DNA of 64,000 nt, from contig NZ_JACHDP010000001.1 in the NCBI RefSeq assembly GCF_014201145.1, forward strand, positions 4,898,001 to 4,962,000, given 5' to 3'. The notes under the pieces are model-generated. The model had not been told where the DNA came from. It did not search any database and saw nothing but the letters and a program-made list of their open reading frames with translations. Position numbers and translations under genes: made by a program. This stretch comes from Micromonospora parathelypteridis (GTDB lineage: Bacteria; Actinomycetota; Actinomycetes; Mycobacteriales; Micromonosporaceae). Of the stretch, positions 48,533-58,852 are shown one piece after another. Position 1 is the first letter of the stretch. The number at the start of each line of letters is the position of its first letter.

Positions 48533-49822
48533 ATGAGTGTCACCACGCGGCGTACCCGCCTGGCGGCCGCTGCCCTGGCCGCGATCACCGCAATCGGCGG
48601 TCTCGCGGCCTGCGGCAACGACGACGACAAGCCGGCGGCCGGCGAGAAGCCGGCCAAGTTGGTCGTCGACACCTTCGGCGAGATGGGCTACGACGAGCTC
48701 GTCAAGCAGTACGAGAAGGACACCGGCATCAAGGTCGAGCTGCGCAAGACCGCGCAGCTCGCCGAGTACCGGCCGAAGCTGGTCCGCTACCTGGCCACCG
48801 GCAAGGGCGCGGCGGACGTCACCGCCCTGGAAGAGGGCATCCTCAACGAGTTCAAGCCCAACGCGCGCAACTGGTCCGACCTCGCGCCGCTGGTCTCCGA
48901 CCACTCCAAGGACTACCTGCCCTGGAAGTGGGAGCTGGGCAAGGCGCCGGACGGTCGGCTGATCGGCCTGCCGACCGACGTCGGCAGCCTCGCCGTCTGC
49001 TACCGCAAGGACCTGTTCCAGGCTGCCGGTCTGCCGACCGAGCGCGACCAGGTGTCGGCGCTCTGGCCGGACTGGAACGGCTTCCACCAGGCCGGTCTGA
49101 AGTACAAGCAGGGCAGCGGTGGCAAGGCGCTCATCGACTCGATCACCGCCGTCTCGAACGGCGTGATGTTCCAGGGCAACGGTGACCTGTTCTACGACAA
49201 GGAAGACAACATCATCGCGGACACCAGCCCCGCGGTGAAGAACGCCTGGGACACCGCGACGTCGATGGCGGACATCTCCGCCAAGGCGCAGACCTGGTCG
49301 CCGGAGTGGTCGGGTGGCTTCAAGCAGGGCACCTTCGCGGCCACCTTCTGCCCGTCCTGGATGCTCGGCATCGTGTCGGACAACTCCGGTCCGGCCAACA
49401 AGGGCAAGTGGGATGTCGCGTCCGTGCCGGGCGGCGGCGGTAACTGGGGCGGCTCGTGGCTCGCGGTCCCGGCGCAGAGCAAGTACCCGAAGGAGGCGGC
49501 GAAGCTCGCCGAGTACCTGACCAACGCGAAGAGCCAGGTCGAGGCCTTCAAGCTCAAGGGCCCGCTGCCCACGAACCTGGAGGCGCTGAAGAACGACGCG
49601 TTTACCAGCTACACCAACGAGTACTTCAGCAACGCGCCGACCGGCAAGATCTTCGGGGAGAGCGTCGCCAAGATCCAGCCGACCCACCTGGGCCCGAAGC
49701 ACCAGGCGGTCAAGGAGAACGCGCTCGAGCCGGCCCTGCGGGCTTTCGAGAGCGGGCAGGCCAACAAGGCGAAGGCCTGGGAGCAGTTCACGAAGGACGC
49801 CAAGACTCAGGGTGCCTTCTGA
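48533..49822 (+). CDS. cebE: Cellobiose/cello-oligosaccharide-binding lipoprotein of ABC importer
   Basis: 429 residues from ATG 48533; a longer in-frame ATG at 48443 lacks a signal peptide and was rejected. Signal and lipobox MSVTTRRTRLAAAALAAITAIGGLAACGND. The solute-binding family-1 fold continues with LVVDTFGEMGYDELVKQYEKDTGIKVELRKTAQLAEYRPKLVRYL and WSPEWSGGFKQGTFAATFCPSWMLGIV. First gene of the cebEFG-bglC unit, with two CebR operators upstream, so it is induced by cellobiose/cello-oligosaccharides. No ATPase gene is in the operon, consistent with a shared MsiK ATPase encoded elsewhere. Confidence 0.93.
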   Translation: MSVTTRRTRLAAAALAAITAIGGLAACGNDDDKPAAGEKPAKLVVDTFGEMGYDELVKQYEKDTGIKVELRKTAQLAEYRPKLVRYLATGKGAADVTALEEGILNEFKPNARNWSDLAPLVSDHSKDYLPWKWELGKAPDGRLIGLPTDVGSLAVCYRKDLFQAAGLPTERDQVSALWPDWNGFHQAGLKYKQGSGGKALIDSITAVSNGVMFQGNGDLFYDKEDNIIADTSPAVKNAWDTATSMADISAKAQTWSPEWSGGFKQGTFAATFCPSWMLGIVSDNSGPANKGKWDVASVPGGGGNWGGSWLAVPAQSKYPKEAAKLAEYLTNAKSQVEAFKLKGPLPTNLEALKNDAFTSYTNEYFSNAPTGKIFGESVAKIQPTHLGPKHQAVKENALEPALRAFESGQANKAKAWEQFTKDAKTQGAF

Positions 49823-49833
49823 GTGATTCCCTG

Positions 49834-49867
49834 CCGGTGGCGTTCGGGGCTTCCCGGACGCCACCGG
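49834..49867 (+). promoter_or_regulatory. Hairpin in the cebE-cebF intergenic region
   Basis: 15-base stem (arms 49834-49848 and 49853-49867; 14 of 15 Watson-Crick, one G-U) with loop GCTT. Typical of processing or attenuation hairpins that keep binding-protein mRNA more abundant than permease mRNA. Confidence 0.6.
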
Positions 49868-49931
49868 CCGGTCCCCTCCGCGTAGCGCCCTGCGCGAGGG
49901 CCCCCGGGCCTCGCCGGAAAAGGAAATTCGC

Positions 49932-50903
49932 ATGAGCCTGTCGGCCACGACGGCACCGCCGTCGCCAGCAGCACCGCCTTCTCCCGACGTCGATGCGCGA
50001 CGTCGGCGGGGGAGGTTACTCAACCGCTTCGATGTCAAGTACTCGCCGTACTTCTACATCGCCCCGTTCTTCCTGATCTTCGGCGCCTTCGGGCTGTACC
50101 CGATGGTGCGTACCGCCTGGATGTCGCTGCACGACTGGGACATGATCGGCGACCACACCTTCATCGGGTTCGACAACTACACCCGGCTGTTCTCCGACGA
50201 GTACTTCTGGAACGCGCTCGTCAACACGTTCGGCATCTTCGCCCTGTCGACCATCCCGCAGCTGTTGCTCGCCCTCTTCCTGGCGAACCTGCTGAACCGG
50301 ACCTTCCTGCGCGCCAAGACCTTCTTCCGGATGGCCATCTTCATGCCGAACGTGGTCTCGGTGGCCGCGGTCGCGATCGTCTTCGGGATGCTGTTCCAGC
50401 GGGAGTTCGGCCTGTTCAACTGGCTGCTCAGCTTCGTCGGTGTCGACCCGGTCGACTGGGACGGGCAGCGGTGGAGTTCGTGGTTTGCCATCTCGACGAT
50501 GGTCAACTGGCGGTGGACCGGGTACAACACCCTGATCCTGCTCGCCGGCATGCAGGCGATCCCGAAGGACCTCTACGAGGCTGCGGCGATCGACGGCGCC
50601 AGCCAGTGGCGGCAGTTCTGGCAGATCACCCTGCCCATGCTCAAGCCCACCTTCATCTTCGTGGTCATCCTGTCCACGATCGGCGGCATGCAGCTCTTCA
50701 CCGAGCCGCTGCTCTTCGCCAACGGCAACATCCTCGGCGGCAGCCAGCGGGAGTTCCAGACGCTGGCCATGTACATGTACGAGATGGGCATCTCGAACCT
50801 GAACACCGCCGGCTACGGAGCCGCGGTCGCCTGGGCGATCTTCATGATCATCGTCGTGGTGTCGCTGTTCAACTTCCTACTCGTCCGCCGCTCGGCGAAG
50901 TGA
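49932..50903 (+). CDS. cebF: Cellobiose ABC importer permease CebF
   Basis: 323 residues, AAGGAAA upstream. Six membrane spans of the MalF type, beginning PYFYIAPFFLIFGAFGLYPMVRTAWMSL. The EAA loop that contacts the ATPase reads NTLILLAGMQAIPKDLYEAAAIDGASQWRQFWQITLPMLKPTFIFV. It pairs with CebG, nine bases downstream, to form the channel. Confidence 0.95.
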   Translation: MSLSATTAPPSPAAPPSPDVDARRRRGRLLNRFDVKYSPYFYIAPFFLIFGAFGLYPMVRTAWMSLHDWDMIGDHTFIGFDNYTRLFSDEYFWNALVNTFGIFALSTIPQLLLALFLANLLNRTFLRAKTFFRMAIFMPNVVSVAAVAIVFGMLFQREFGLFNWLLSFVGVDPVDWDGQRWSSWFAISTMVNWRWTGYNTLILLAGMQAIPKDLYEAAAIDGASQWRQFWQITLPMLKPTFIFVVILSTIGGMQLFTEPLLFANGNILGGSQREFQTLAMYMYEMGISNLNTAGYGAAVAWAIFMIIVVVSLFNFLLVRRSAK

Positions 50904-50913
50904 GGAGAGAGCG

Positions 50914-51756
50914 ATGATCTCGGCTTCCCAGCGCCTCTGGCGCACCAGCCCGTTGACCTACGCGGCACTCGTCCTGGCGGCGCTGCTGTCGATCTACCCG
51001 TTCTACTACATGTTGGTGATCGGCAGTCGCAGCCTGGACTCGATCAACGACGTGCCGCCGCCGCTGACCCCCGGCGGAGCGTTCGGTGACAACTTCGGGC
51101 GGGTGCTCGACAACGACGCCGCCAACTTCCTCACCGGCATGATGAACTCGATCATCGTCTCCTCGGTGGTCACCCTGTCGGTGGTGCTCACCGGTTCGCT
51201 GGCCGGGTTCGCCTTCGCCAAGCTGCGGTTCCGGGGCAGCAACGCCCTCCTGCTGGCGATCATCGTCACCATGATGATCCCGACCCAGATGGGGCTCATC
51301 CCGCTCTGGGGCATGATGCAGGACCTGGGGTGGTACGACACCCTCTACGCGGTCACCGTGCCGTTCCTGGTCAGCGCCTTCGGCGTGTTCATGATGCGGC
51401 AGTACGCCAGCCAGGCCATCTCCGACGAGCTGATCGAGGCCGGTCGCGTCGACGGGGCGAGCACGTTCCGGATCTACTGGAGCATCGTGCTGCCCGCGCT
51501 GCGCCCCGCCGCGGGCGTCCTCGGTCTGCTGACCTTCATGGAGACCTGGAACTCGTTCATCTGGCCGTACGCCATCCTCACCCCGGAGAACCCGACCCTG
51601 CAGGTCTCGCTCTCCTTCCTCTCGTACGCCTACTACACCGACTACTCCCAGGTGTTCGCCGCCACGGCGATCGGCACGATCCCCCTGGTGCTCGTCTTTC
51701 TCGTGTTCGGCCGCCAGATCATCGGCGGGATCATGGAAGGTGCCGTCAAGTCGTGA
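50914..51756 (+). CDS. cebG: Cellobiose ABC importer permease CebG
   Basis: 280 residues, AGGAGAG upstream. MalG-type six-span permease: [59 protein letters not shown] loop: [57 protein letters not shown]. Overlaps the bglC start by four bases (GTGA), so translation is coupled. Confidence 0.95.
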   Translation: MISASQRLWRTSPLTYAALVLAALLSIYPFYYMLVIGSRSLDSINDVPPPLTPGGAFGDNFGRVLDNDAANFLTGMMNSIIVSSVVTLSVVLTGSLAGFAFAKLRFRGSNALLLAIIVTMMIPTQMGLIPLWGMMQDLGWYDTLYAVTVPFLVSAFGVFMMRQYASQAISDELIEAGRVDGASTFRIYWSIVLPALRPAAGVLGLLTFMETWNSFIWPYAILTPENPTLQVSLSFLSYAYYTDYSQVFAATAIGTIPLVLVFLVFGRQIIGGIMEGAVKS

Positions 51757-53174
51757 GCAACCCCGCCAGCCCATTCGCCGTTGACGTCCTCGACGAGCGC
51801 CCCGGGCTGACCTTCCCACCCGGTTTCCTGTGGGGGGCCGCGACCGCGGCGTACCAGATCGAGGGGGCAGCGGCCGTCGACGGCCGCACCCCGTCGATCT
51901 GGGACACCTTCAGCCACACCGACGGTCGGGTCCTCGCCGGGCACACCGGCGACGTGGCCTGCGACCACTACCACCGGCTCGGCGAAGACGTCGCGCTGAT
52001 GGCCGAGCTGGGCCTGAAGTCGTACCGTTTCTCGGTCTCCTGGTCCCGGGTGCAGCCCGGCGGCACCGGCGCGGCCAACCCGCGGGGTCTGGATTTCTAC
52101 CGGCGGCTGGTCGACGAGTTGCTGGCCAACGGCATCGAGCCGTGGCTCACCCTCTACCACTGGGACCTGCCGCAGCCCCTGGAGGACGCCGGCGGGTGGC
52201 CGGCCCGGGACACCGCGGCCCGCTTCGCCGACTACACGACGTTGGTGGCCGACGCGCTCGGTGACCGGGTGCGCTACTGGACCACGCTGAACGAGCCGTG
52301 GTGCTCCGCGTTCCTCGGCTACGGCTCCGGGGTGCACGCTCCCGGTCGCACCGCCGGCGCGGACGCGGTCCGCGCCGGGCACCACCTGATGCTCGGTCAC
52401 GGCCTGTCCGTGCAGGCGCTGCGGGCCGCCCGGCCGACCGCCGAGGTGGGCGTGACCGTCAACCTCTACCCGGTCGACCCGGCCAGCGACACCCCTGCCG
52501 ACGTGGACGCCGCCCGGCGGATCGACGGGTTGGCGAACCGGTTCTTCCTCGACCCGTTGCTGCGGGGGTCGTACCCGGAAGACCTGGTGGCCGACCTGAG
52601 CGCGGTGACCGACTTCGACCACGTGCAGGACGGTGACCTCGCGACCATCTCCACGCCGCTGGACCTGGTCGGGGTCAACTACTACAGCCGGCACGTGGTC
52701 GCCGCCCCGACCGGCAGCGTCGAGGCCGAGCCGGCCCCCTCGTGCTGGCCGGGCAGCGAGGACGTCCGGTTCGTCACCCGCGGCGTCCCGGTCACCGACA
52801 TGGGCTGGGAGATCGACGCCCCGGGCCTGGTGGAGACGCTGCGCCGGGTGCACGACTACACCGACCTGCCCCTCTACGTCACCGAGAACGGCTCGGCGTT
52901 CGTCGACACGGTGGTCGACGGAGAGGTCGACGACGTCGACCGGCTGGCCTTCTTCGACGCGCACCTGCGCGCCGCGCACGAGGCGATCAACGCCGGAGTG
53001 CCCCTGCGGGGATACTTTGCCTGGTCGTTGATGGATAATTTCGAATGGGCCTGGGGTTACACCAAGCGCTTCGGCATGATCCACGTCGACTACGACAGTC
53101 AGGTACGCATCCCCAAGTCCAGCGCCAAGTGGTACGCCTCGGTGATCCGGCGCAACGGTCTGGCCGCACAATAG
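51753..53174 (+). CDS. bglC: Intracellular GH1 beta-glucosidase
   Basis: 473 residues from GTG 51753. GH1 signatures: [22 protein letters not shown] at the N terminus, TLNEPW (acid/base Glu) at about residue 175, YVTENGSAF (nucleophile Glu) near residue 377, and [27 protein letters not shown] at the C terminus. No signal peptide, so it acts in the cytoplasm on cellobiose and short cello-oligosaccharides imported by CebEFG. Co-transcribed with the importer. Confidence 0.96.
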   Translation: MSNPASPFAVDVLDERPGLTFPPGFLWGAATAAYQIEGAAAVDGRTPSIWDTFSHTDGRVLAGHTGDVACDHYHRLGEDVALMAELGLKSYRFSVSWSRVQPGGTGAANPRGLDFYRRLVDELLANGIEPWLTLYHWDLPQPLEDAGGWPARDTAARFADYTTLVADALGDRVRYWTTLNEPWCSAFLGYGSGVHAPGRTAGADAVRAGHHLMLGHGLSVQALRAARPTAEVGVTVNLYPVDPASDTPADVDAARRIDGLANRFFLDPLLRGSYPEDLVADLSAVTDFDHVQDGDLATISTPLDLVGVNYYSRHVVAAPTGSVEAEPAPSCWPGSEDVRFVTRGVPVTDMGWEIDAPGLVETLRRVHDYTDLPLYVTENGSAFVDTVVDGEVDDVDRLAFFDAHLRAAHEAINAGVPLRGYFAWSLMDNFEWAWGYTKRFGMIHVDYDSQVRIPKSSAKWYASVIRRNGLAAQ

Positions 53175-53256
53175 GCTCGGGCCAGCCATCAGGACGGTCC
53201 TGGCGTCCACCTCTCGCAGGTGGCGCCGGGTCCGCCCGCCGTCGGAGGAGCAGACG

Positions 53257-54303
53257 ATGACAACGCAGCGCACCCGGTCGCTCGGGCGCCCGACCCTCGA
53301 TGCGGTCGCGGCGCGCGCCGGTGTCGGCCGGGGCACGGTCTCCCGCGTGGTCAACGGCTCACCACAGGTCAGCCCGGAGGCCCGGGCCGCGGTCCAACAG
53401 GCCATCGCCGAGCTGGGGTACGTGCCGAACCGGGCCGCCCGTGCGCTCGTCACCCAGCGGACCGACTCCGTCGCGCTGGTGGTGTCCGAATCCGGTGAGC
53501 GGGTCTTCACCGAGCCGTTCTTCGCCGCGATCGTCCGGGGGATCAGCTCCGGGCTGCTGGAGACGCCGATGCAGCTCTGGCTGGCCATGGCGCAGTCGCC
53601 GGTGGAGCGGGAGCGGGTCGAGCACCACCTGACCAACCAGCACGTCGACGGCGTACTGCTGCTGTCTCTGCACGACTCCGACCCGCTGCCGACGCTGCTG
53701 GAGGAGCGCGGCCTGCCCGCCGTGCTCGGCGGTCGGCCCGCCCGGATGCTGCAACCCGGTGCTCAGCCCGCCTGGTTCGTCGACGTGGACAACGTTGGCG
53801 GGGCCCGGCAGGCGGTGGAGTACCTGACGAGGCAGGGACGGCGGCGCATCGCCACCATCGCCGGGCCGCAGGACATGGGTGTCGGCCTGGCCCGGCTGAC
53901 CGGCTACACCGAGGCGGTCAAGACCAACGGGGCCGGCGTCAACCCCGACCTGATCGTGTACGGCGACTTCAGCGAGGGCAGCGGCGCGTCCGGCATGCGC
54001 CGACTGTTGGACACCTGCCCGGATCTGGACGCGGTCTTCGTCGCATCGGACCTGATGGCGTTCGGCGCGTTGCGGACCCTGCGCGAGGCCGGCCGGCGGG
54101 TGCCCGAGGACGTCGCGGTGATCGGCTTCGACGACGCGACGATCGCCCTCCGGGCGGACCCGCCGCTGACCACGGTCTTCCAGCCGGTGGAAGAGATGGG
54201 CCGGCAGATGGCTCGCCTGCTGGTCGCCCGAATTCGCGGCGACGACATCCCCGCCCCGCAGATCGTCCTGGACACCCAGCTGGTCCACCGCGCCTCCGCC
54301 TGA
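53257..54303 (+). CDS. cebR: LacI-family cellobiose repressor CebR
   Basis: 348 residues. LacI HTH and hinge: RPTLDAVAARAGVGRGTVSRVVNGSPQVSPEARAAVQQAIAELGYVPNRAARALVTQRTDSVALVV. Sugar-binding domain includes VDGVLLLSLHDSDPLPTLLEERGLPAVLGG, VDVDNVGGARQAVEYLTRQGRRRIATIAGP, DLDAVFVASDLMAFGALRTLREAGRRVPEDVAVIGFDDATIALRADPPLTTVFQPVEEMGRQMARLL. It should bind the TGGGAGCGCTCCCA-type boxes at cebE (48369, 48422) and at the GH9 gene (61693), with release by cellobiose or cellotriose. Confidence 0.93.
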   Translation: MTTQRTRSLGRPTLDAVAARAGVGRGTVSRVVNGSPQVSPEARAAVQQAIAELGYVPNRAARALVTQRTDSVALVVSESGERVFTEPFFAAIVRGISSGLLETPMQLWLAMAQSPVERERVEHHLTNQHVDGVLLLSLHDSDPLPTLLEERGLPAVLGGRPARMLQPGAQPAWFVDVDNVGGARQAVEYLTRQGRRRIATIAGPQDMGVGLARLTGYTEAVKTNGAGVNPDLIVYGDFSEGSGASGMRRLLDTCPDLDAVFVASDLMAFGALRTLREAGRRVPEDVAVIGFDDATIALRADPPLTTVFQPVEEMGRQMARLLVARIRGDDIPAPQIVLDTQLVHRASA

Positions 54304-54349
54304 CCCACCCCCGCCCGCCCCGGTGGCCATCGACGGGGTCAAAGGGCAA

Positions 54350-54421
54350 GATCACGCTCGATCCTGGTTGTAGTGGTCTCCGTGCGGCTGGAGGCCACTA
54401 CAACCAGGAAGTAGCACGATC
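54350..54421. repeat. Intergenic palindrome bounded by GATC
   Basis: Inner 19-base arms (54363-54381 and 54390-54408; 18 of 19 paired) around an eight-base loop; the element starts and ends with GATC. Between convergent genes cebR and the acyl-CoA dehydrogenase. Possibly a third related form of the GATC-bounded palindromes at 2888 and 6522, and a terminator. Confidence 0.7.
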
Positions 54422-54440
54422 TCGCGCGGCGCGGGGATGC

Positions 54441-54506
54441 GTCGCGCGGGGTGCGGAGGGTGTGCGGTCGCGCGGGGTGCGGAGGGCGTGCGGTCGTGCG
54501 GCGTGT
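54441..54506. repeat. 26-base tandem repeat, two and a half copies
   Basis: Units at 54441-54466 and 54467-54492 differ at one of 26 bases; a partial third copy runs to about 54506. Non-coding, immediately before the acyl-CoA dehydrogenase stop. Confidence 0.7.
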
Positions 54507-54521
54507 TCGGGGTTGGCGTGG

Positions 54522-55741
<1,220 letters not shown>

Positions 55742-55745
<4 letters not shown>

Positions 55746-56821
55746 CGCTCCCTGGCGGCGGTCAGCCCGTGCGCGACCAGCGGTGCCACCATCTCGCCGA
55801 TCCGGTCGAAGCCCTCGCCGAGCGTCTGCCCGAGCGTGTGGCGGTAGTGAATGCCCTCGCAGATGACCGCGAGCTTGAAACAGCCCAGCGCCACGTGCCA
55901 GTGCAGCGGGCCGACGTTCACGTCGCTGCGCCTGGCGTACCGGTCGATCAGCTCGCTGCCGGTGGGGAAGCCGGCGCGCGGGCCGAGCCCGTCGGCGACC
56001 GGGTTGCCCGCGGCGGTGTCGCTGCCGCCCAGCACGTCCCAGTACGTCAGCAGCAGCCCCAGGTCGGCGAGGGGGTCGCCGAGGGTGGCCATCTCCCAGT
56101 CGAGCACCGCGTGCACGGCCACCGGGTCGGCCGAGGCGAGGAGATTGTCCAACCGGTAGTCGCCGTGCACGATCCGGCCGGCGTTCGCGCCCTCCGGGGC
56201 GGTCGCCGCGAGCAGGTCACGCAGCTCGTCGATGCCGGGCAGCGGGCGGCTGCGCGAGCGGTCGAGTTGTCCGCCCCAGCGGCGGACCTGCCGCGCGAGG
56301 TAGCCCTCCGGGCGGCCGAAGTCGCTCAGCCCGACCGTGGACGGCTCGACGCTGTGCAGCGCGGCGAGCGTGTCCATCATCGCCAGGGCGAGGGCGCGGC
56401 GTCGCTCGTCACCCAGCGGGTCGGTCTGCGCGCGGGTGCGGAACACCTCGCCGGGCATCCGCTCCATCAGGTAGAACGGCGCGCCGATCACGTCCGGATC
56501 GGTGCAGAGCAGCAGCGCGCCCGGGACCGGCACCTCGGTCGGCGCCAACGCCGAGATGACCCGGAACTCGCGGGCCATGTCGTGCGCGGTCGCCAGCACG
56601 TGCCCGAGCGGAGGGCGGCGCAGCACGACCTCCCGGTCGCCGAGGCTCAGCAGGTAGGTGAGGTTGGATTTGCCGCCCGCGATCAGGTTGGCCCGTAGCG
56701 GACCGACGGCCAGCTCGGGTCGGTGCTCGGCCAGGTAGCCGGCGAGCCGGTCCAGGGAGAGCCCGGCGGGAGAGGTGGGGACGGCACCCGGCCGCACTGC
56801 ATCGACGGCCGGATCACTCAT
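55742..56821 (-). CDS. APH-type phosphotransferase, kinase partner of ACAD11-type dehydrogenase
   Basis: 359 residues. Aminoglycoside-phosphotransferase-like kinase fold: [41 protein letters not shown] (nucleotide-binding Lys/Arg region), [16 protein letters not shown], catalytic loop [15 protein letters not shown] and metal-binding [21 protein letters not shown]. This subgroup corresponds to the N-terminal domain of ACAD10/11 and to LvaA-type 4-hydroxyacyl-CoA kinases rather than drug-resistance enzymes. First gene of the pair. Confidence 0.85.
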
Positions 56822-56971
56822 CGGACTAGTTCATGGCAGCTCGCTCACGTTGTCAAGGTCAGATTTTCCCCTCGGGACATGCCTCTGCAACAGGGACGAA
56901 ATGGTCAACAGTCAGGCTGGGACGCAGCCTGCCGGCCGCTCTTCGCCGGCCCGCCGAGCGGAGGGACAGAC

Positions 56972-57673
56972 ATGTTGCTGCGAGTTCGGGTCACCCTGCC
57001 GGACCGTCCGGGCACGCTCGGCCAGGTCGCCCGCACGCTGGGCGTCTCCGGGGCGGACATCGTCCAGGTGGTGGTCCTCGAACGTCTCGGCGGGCGCGCG
57101 GTGGACGACTTCACGGTCGTCTGGCCGGGCGCGGCGCGGGTGGAGCGGCTGCTGGCTGGTCTCGCGGCGATTCCGGGCGTGCGGGTGGACGGTGTGTGGC
57201 GGGCGATCGGCGCGCCCACCACCACCGGCCAGGACGCGGAGCTGTTGGCCCAGGTCGCGGCCAACCCGGCCGACGGGCTGGCCACCCTGGTCGACGCGGT
57301 GCCCGGGCTGCTGGCAGCCGACTGGGCCGTCGCCGCCGTGGTGCCGGTCGACTGGGCGTCACGGAACGGGAGTGGCGGGGCAACCGTGGGGCACGCGAGC
57401 TGGCGTACTCCCGTACCCCTGCGGTTGCCGGAGGTGACCCCGCTGCGCGGGCGGTCGATGACCACGCCCGACGGCACCCACCACGCGATTGCGCCGTTCG
57501 GCCGGGCGGGCCTGGTGCTGGTGGTGGCCCGCGAACACAGCGAGACCCTCTCCGCCGCCGCGTTCCACAGCACCGAGGTGGACCGGCTCACCCAGCTCGT
57601 CCGGGCCAGCGCGGTGATCCTCGGTGATCGGCTCGACCTCGTCGGGACGCCCCCGGTGGTCGCCGGCCCCTGA
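56972..57673 (+). CDS. ACT-domain regulatory protein
   Basis: 233 residues from ATG 56972 with GGAGGG upstream. N-terminal ACT domain (LLRVRVTLPDRPGTLGQVARTLGVSGADIVQVVVLERLGGRAVDDFTVVWP), which usually binds amino acids. The rest (DAELLAQVAANPADGLATLVDAVPGLLAADWAVAAVVPVDW... HAIAPFGRAGLVLVVAREHSETLSAAAFHSTEVDRLTQLV) looks like a degenerate GAF-type region. No catalytic domain. It lies 90 bases before a longer gene that has the same ACT/GAF-like plan plus a GNAT domain, so the two are probably paralogues. Confidence 0.75.
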   Translation: MLLRVRVTLPDRPGTLGQVARTLGVSGADIVQVVVLERLGGRAVDDFTVVWPGAARVERLLAGLAAIPGVRVDGVWRAIGAPTTTGQDAELLAQVAANPADGLATLVDAVPGLLAADWAVAAVVPVDWASRNGSGGATVGHASWRTPVPLRLPEVTPLRGRSMTTPDGTHHAIAPFGRAGLVLVVAREHSETLSAAAFHSTEVDRLTQLVRASAVILGDRLDLVGTPPVVAGP

Positions 57674-57763
57674 GCAGTCCGAGGAGTTCCCGGGCCGACA
57701 CCGCTGAGCAACCGGGCGGCAACAGGCGGGGGCAAGGCTCTTGGGTGGGGAAGGGAGCCAACC

Positions 57764-58828
57764 ATGACGTTGTGGCGGATTCGAGCCACCGTGGACGACC
57801 GGCCGGGATACCTGTCGGTGCTCACGGCGAGCCTCGCGCTGCGCGGGGTCAACATCCTCACCGTGCAGGTGCAACCCACCGAGCAGGGCGCGGTGGACGA
57901 CTTCCTGGTGGACGCGCCGGACACGCTCGACGAGGCTGAGCTGATCGCCGCCGTCGAGCGCGGTCGGGGCCGGGACTGCTGGGTTGCGCGCAGCGAGGCG
58001 CGCGGCCTGGCCGACCAGCCCACCCGGGTGCTCGGCCTGGCCAACCGGCTGGTGCGTGACCCGGACGCGACGGGCGAGGCGTTGCGGACGCTGCTCGGCG
58101 CCGACTCGGTCAGCTGGCGACCCGCGTCGACCGGCGTCGAACGGGGGATCACCGGCGCCAGCATGCTGCTGGCCGACCCGGCGGGCGGTTCGTTCTCGTT
58201 GCGCCGGGCCGCGCCGGCCTTCACCCCGGCGGAGTACGCGCGGGCGCAGGCCCTGGTCGAGCTGGCCGCCACCGTGGCGCGCCGGGCTGCGGAACAGGTC
58301 ACCCTGGTGCTGCCCGACGGAGCCGAGGTGGACGTCCGGCCGGCCAGCGCGCACGACCTGTCCGGCGTGCTGGAGCTGCACGAGACGTGCTCACCGCGTA
58401 GCCGGCAGCGGCGTTACCTGGGCGGGGCGGCGCTGCCGCAGCCGGCCCGACTGCGTCGGCTGCTGGAACCGAGTCGTGGGCTGACTCTGCTCGCCACCAC
58501 CACCGGCTCGGACGGCGCGGCGGAGTCGGTGGTCGCCATGGCGAACCTGCTCGGTGAGGGTGACGAGGCCGAGGTGGCGCTGCTGGTGCGGGACGACTGG
58601 CAGCGGCGGGGGCTCGGCTCCGCGCTGCTGCGCCGGTTGGCCCAGCATGCCGACCGGGCCGGGTACGCGGCGCTGGTGCTGCACGTGCAGGCGGAGAACG
58701 GCCCGATGCTGCGTACGCTGCGCCGACTGGGCCGGCCCGGCGCCGTGGACCGCGACGGCGCGTTCCTCACCATGACGGTTCCGCTCGCCGTGGCCGCCCT
58801 GGCGGAGCGGAAGGGCACCTCCGTGTAG
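57764..58828 (+). CDS. ACT-GNAT protein acetyltransferase (amino-acid-regulated type)
   Basis: 354 residues. N-terminal ACT domain (LWRIRATVDDRPGYLSVLTASLALRGVNILTVQVQPTEQGAVDDFLVDAP), a middle helical GAF-like region (about 80-195), and a C-terminal GNAT domain (VDVRPASAHDLSGVLELHETCSPRSRQRRYLG, VAMANLLGEGDEAEVALLVRDDWQRRGLGSALLRRLAQHADRAGYAALVLHVQAENGPMLRTLRRLGRP). ACT-GNAT lysine acetyltransferases of Micromonospora (MaKat) acetylate proteins such as acetyl-CoA synthetase and are controlled by amino acids. This is probably such an enzyme. Confidence 0.85.
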   Translation: MTLWRIRATVDDRPGYLSVLTASLALRGVNILTVQVQPTEQGAVDDFLVDAPDTLDEAELIAAVERGRGRDCWVARSEARGLADQPTRVLGLANRLVRDPDATGEALRTLLGADSVSWRPASTGVERGITGASMLLADPAGGSFSLRRAAPAFTPAEYARAQALVELAATVARRAAEQVTLVLPDGAEVDVRPASAHDLSGVLELHETCSPRSRQRRYLGGAALPQPARLRRLLEPSRGLTLLATTTGSDGAAESVVAMANLLGEGDEAEVALLVRDDWQRRGLGSALLRRLAQHADRAGYAALVLHVQAENGPMLRTLRRLGRPGAVDRDGAFLTMTVPLAVAALAERKGTSV

Positions 58829-58852
58829 CTGGCGCCCTCCCGCGTACTGCGC

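Noticed and set aside
56723..56971. N-terminal extension of the ACT-domain protein (in-frame from 56723)
   Set aside because: The extension overlaps the start of the divergent kinase gene and has no domain; ATG 56972 has GGAGGG at the right distance.
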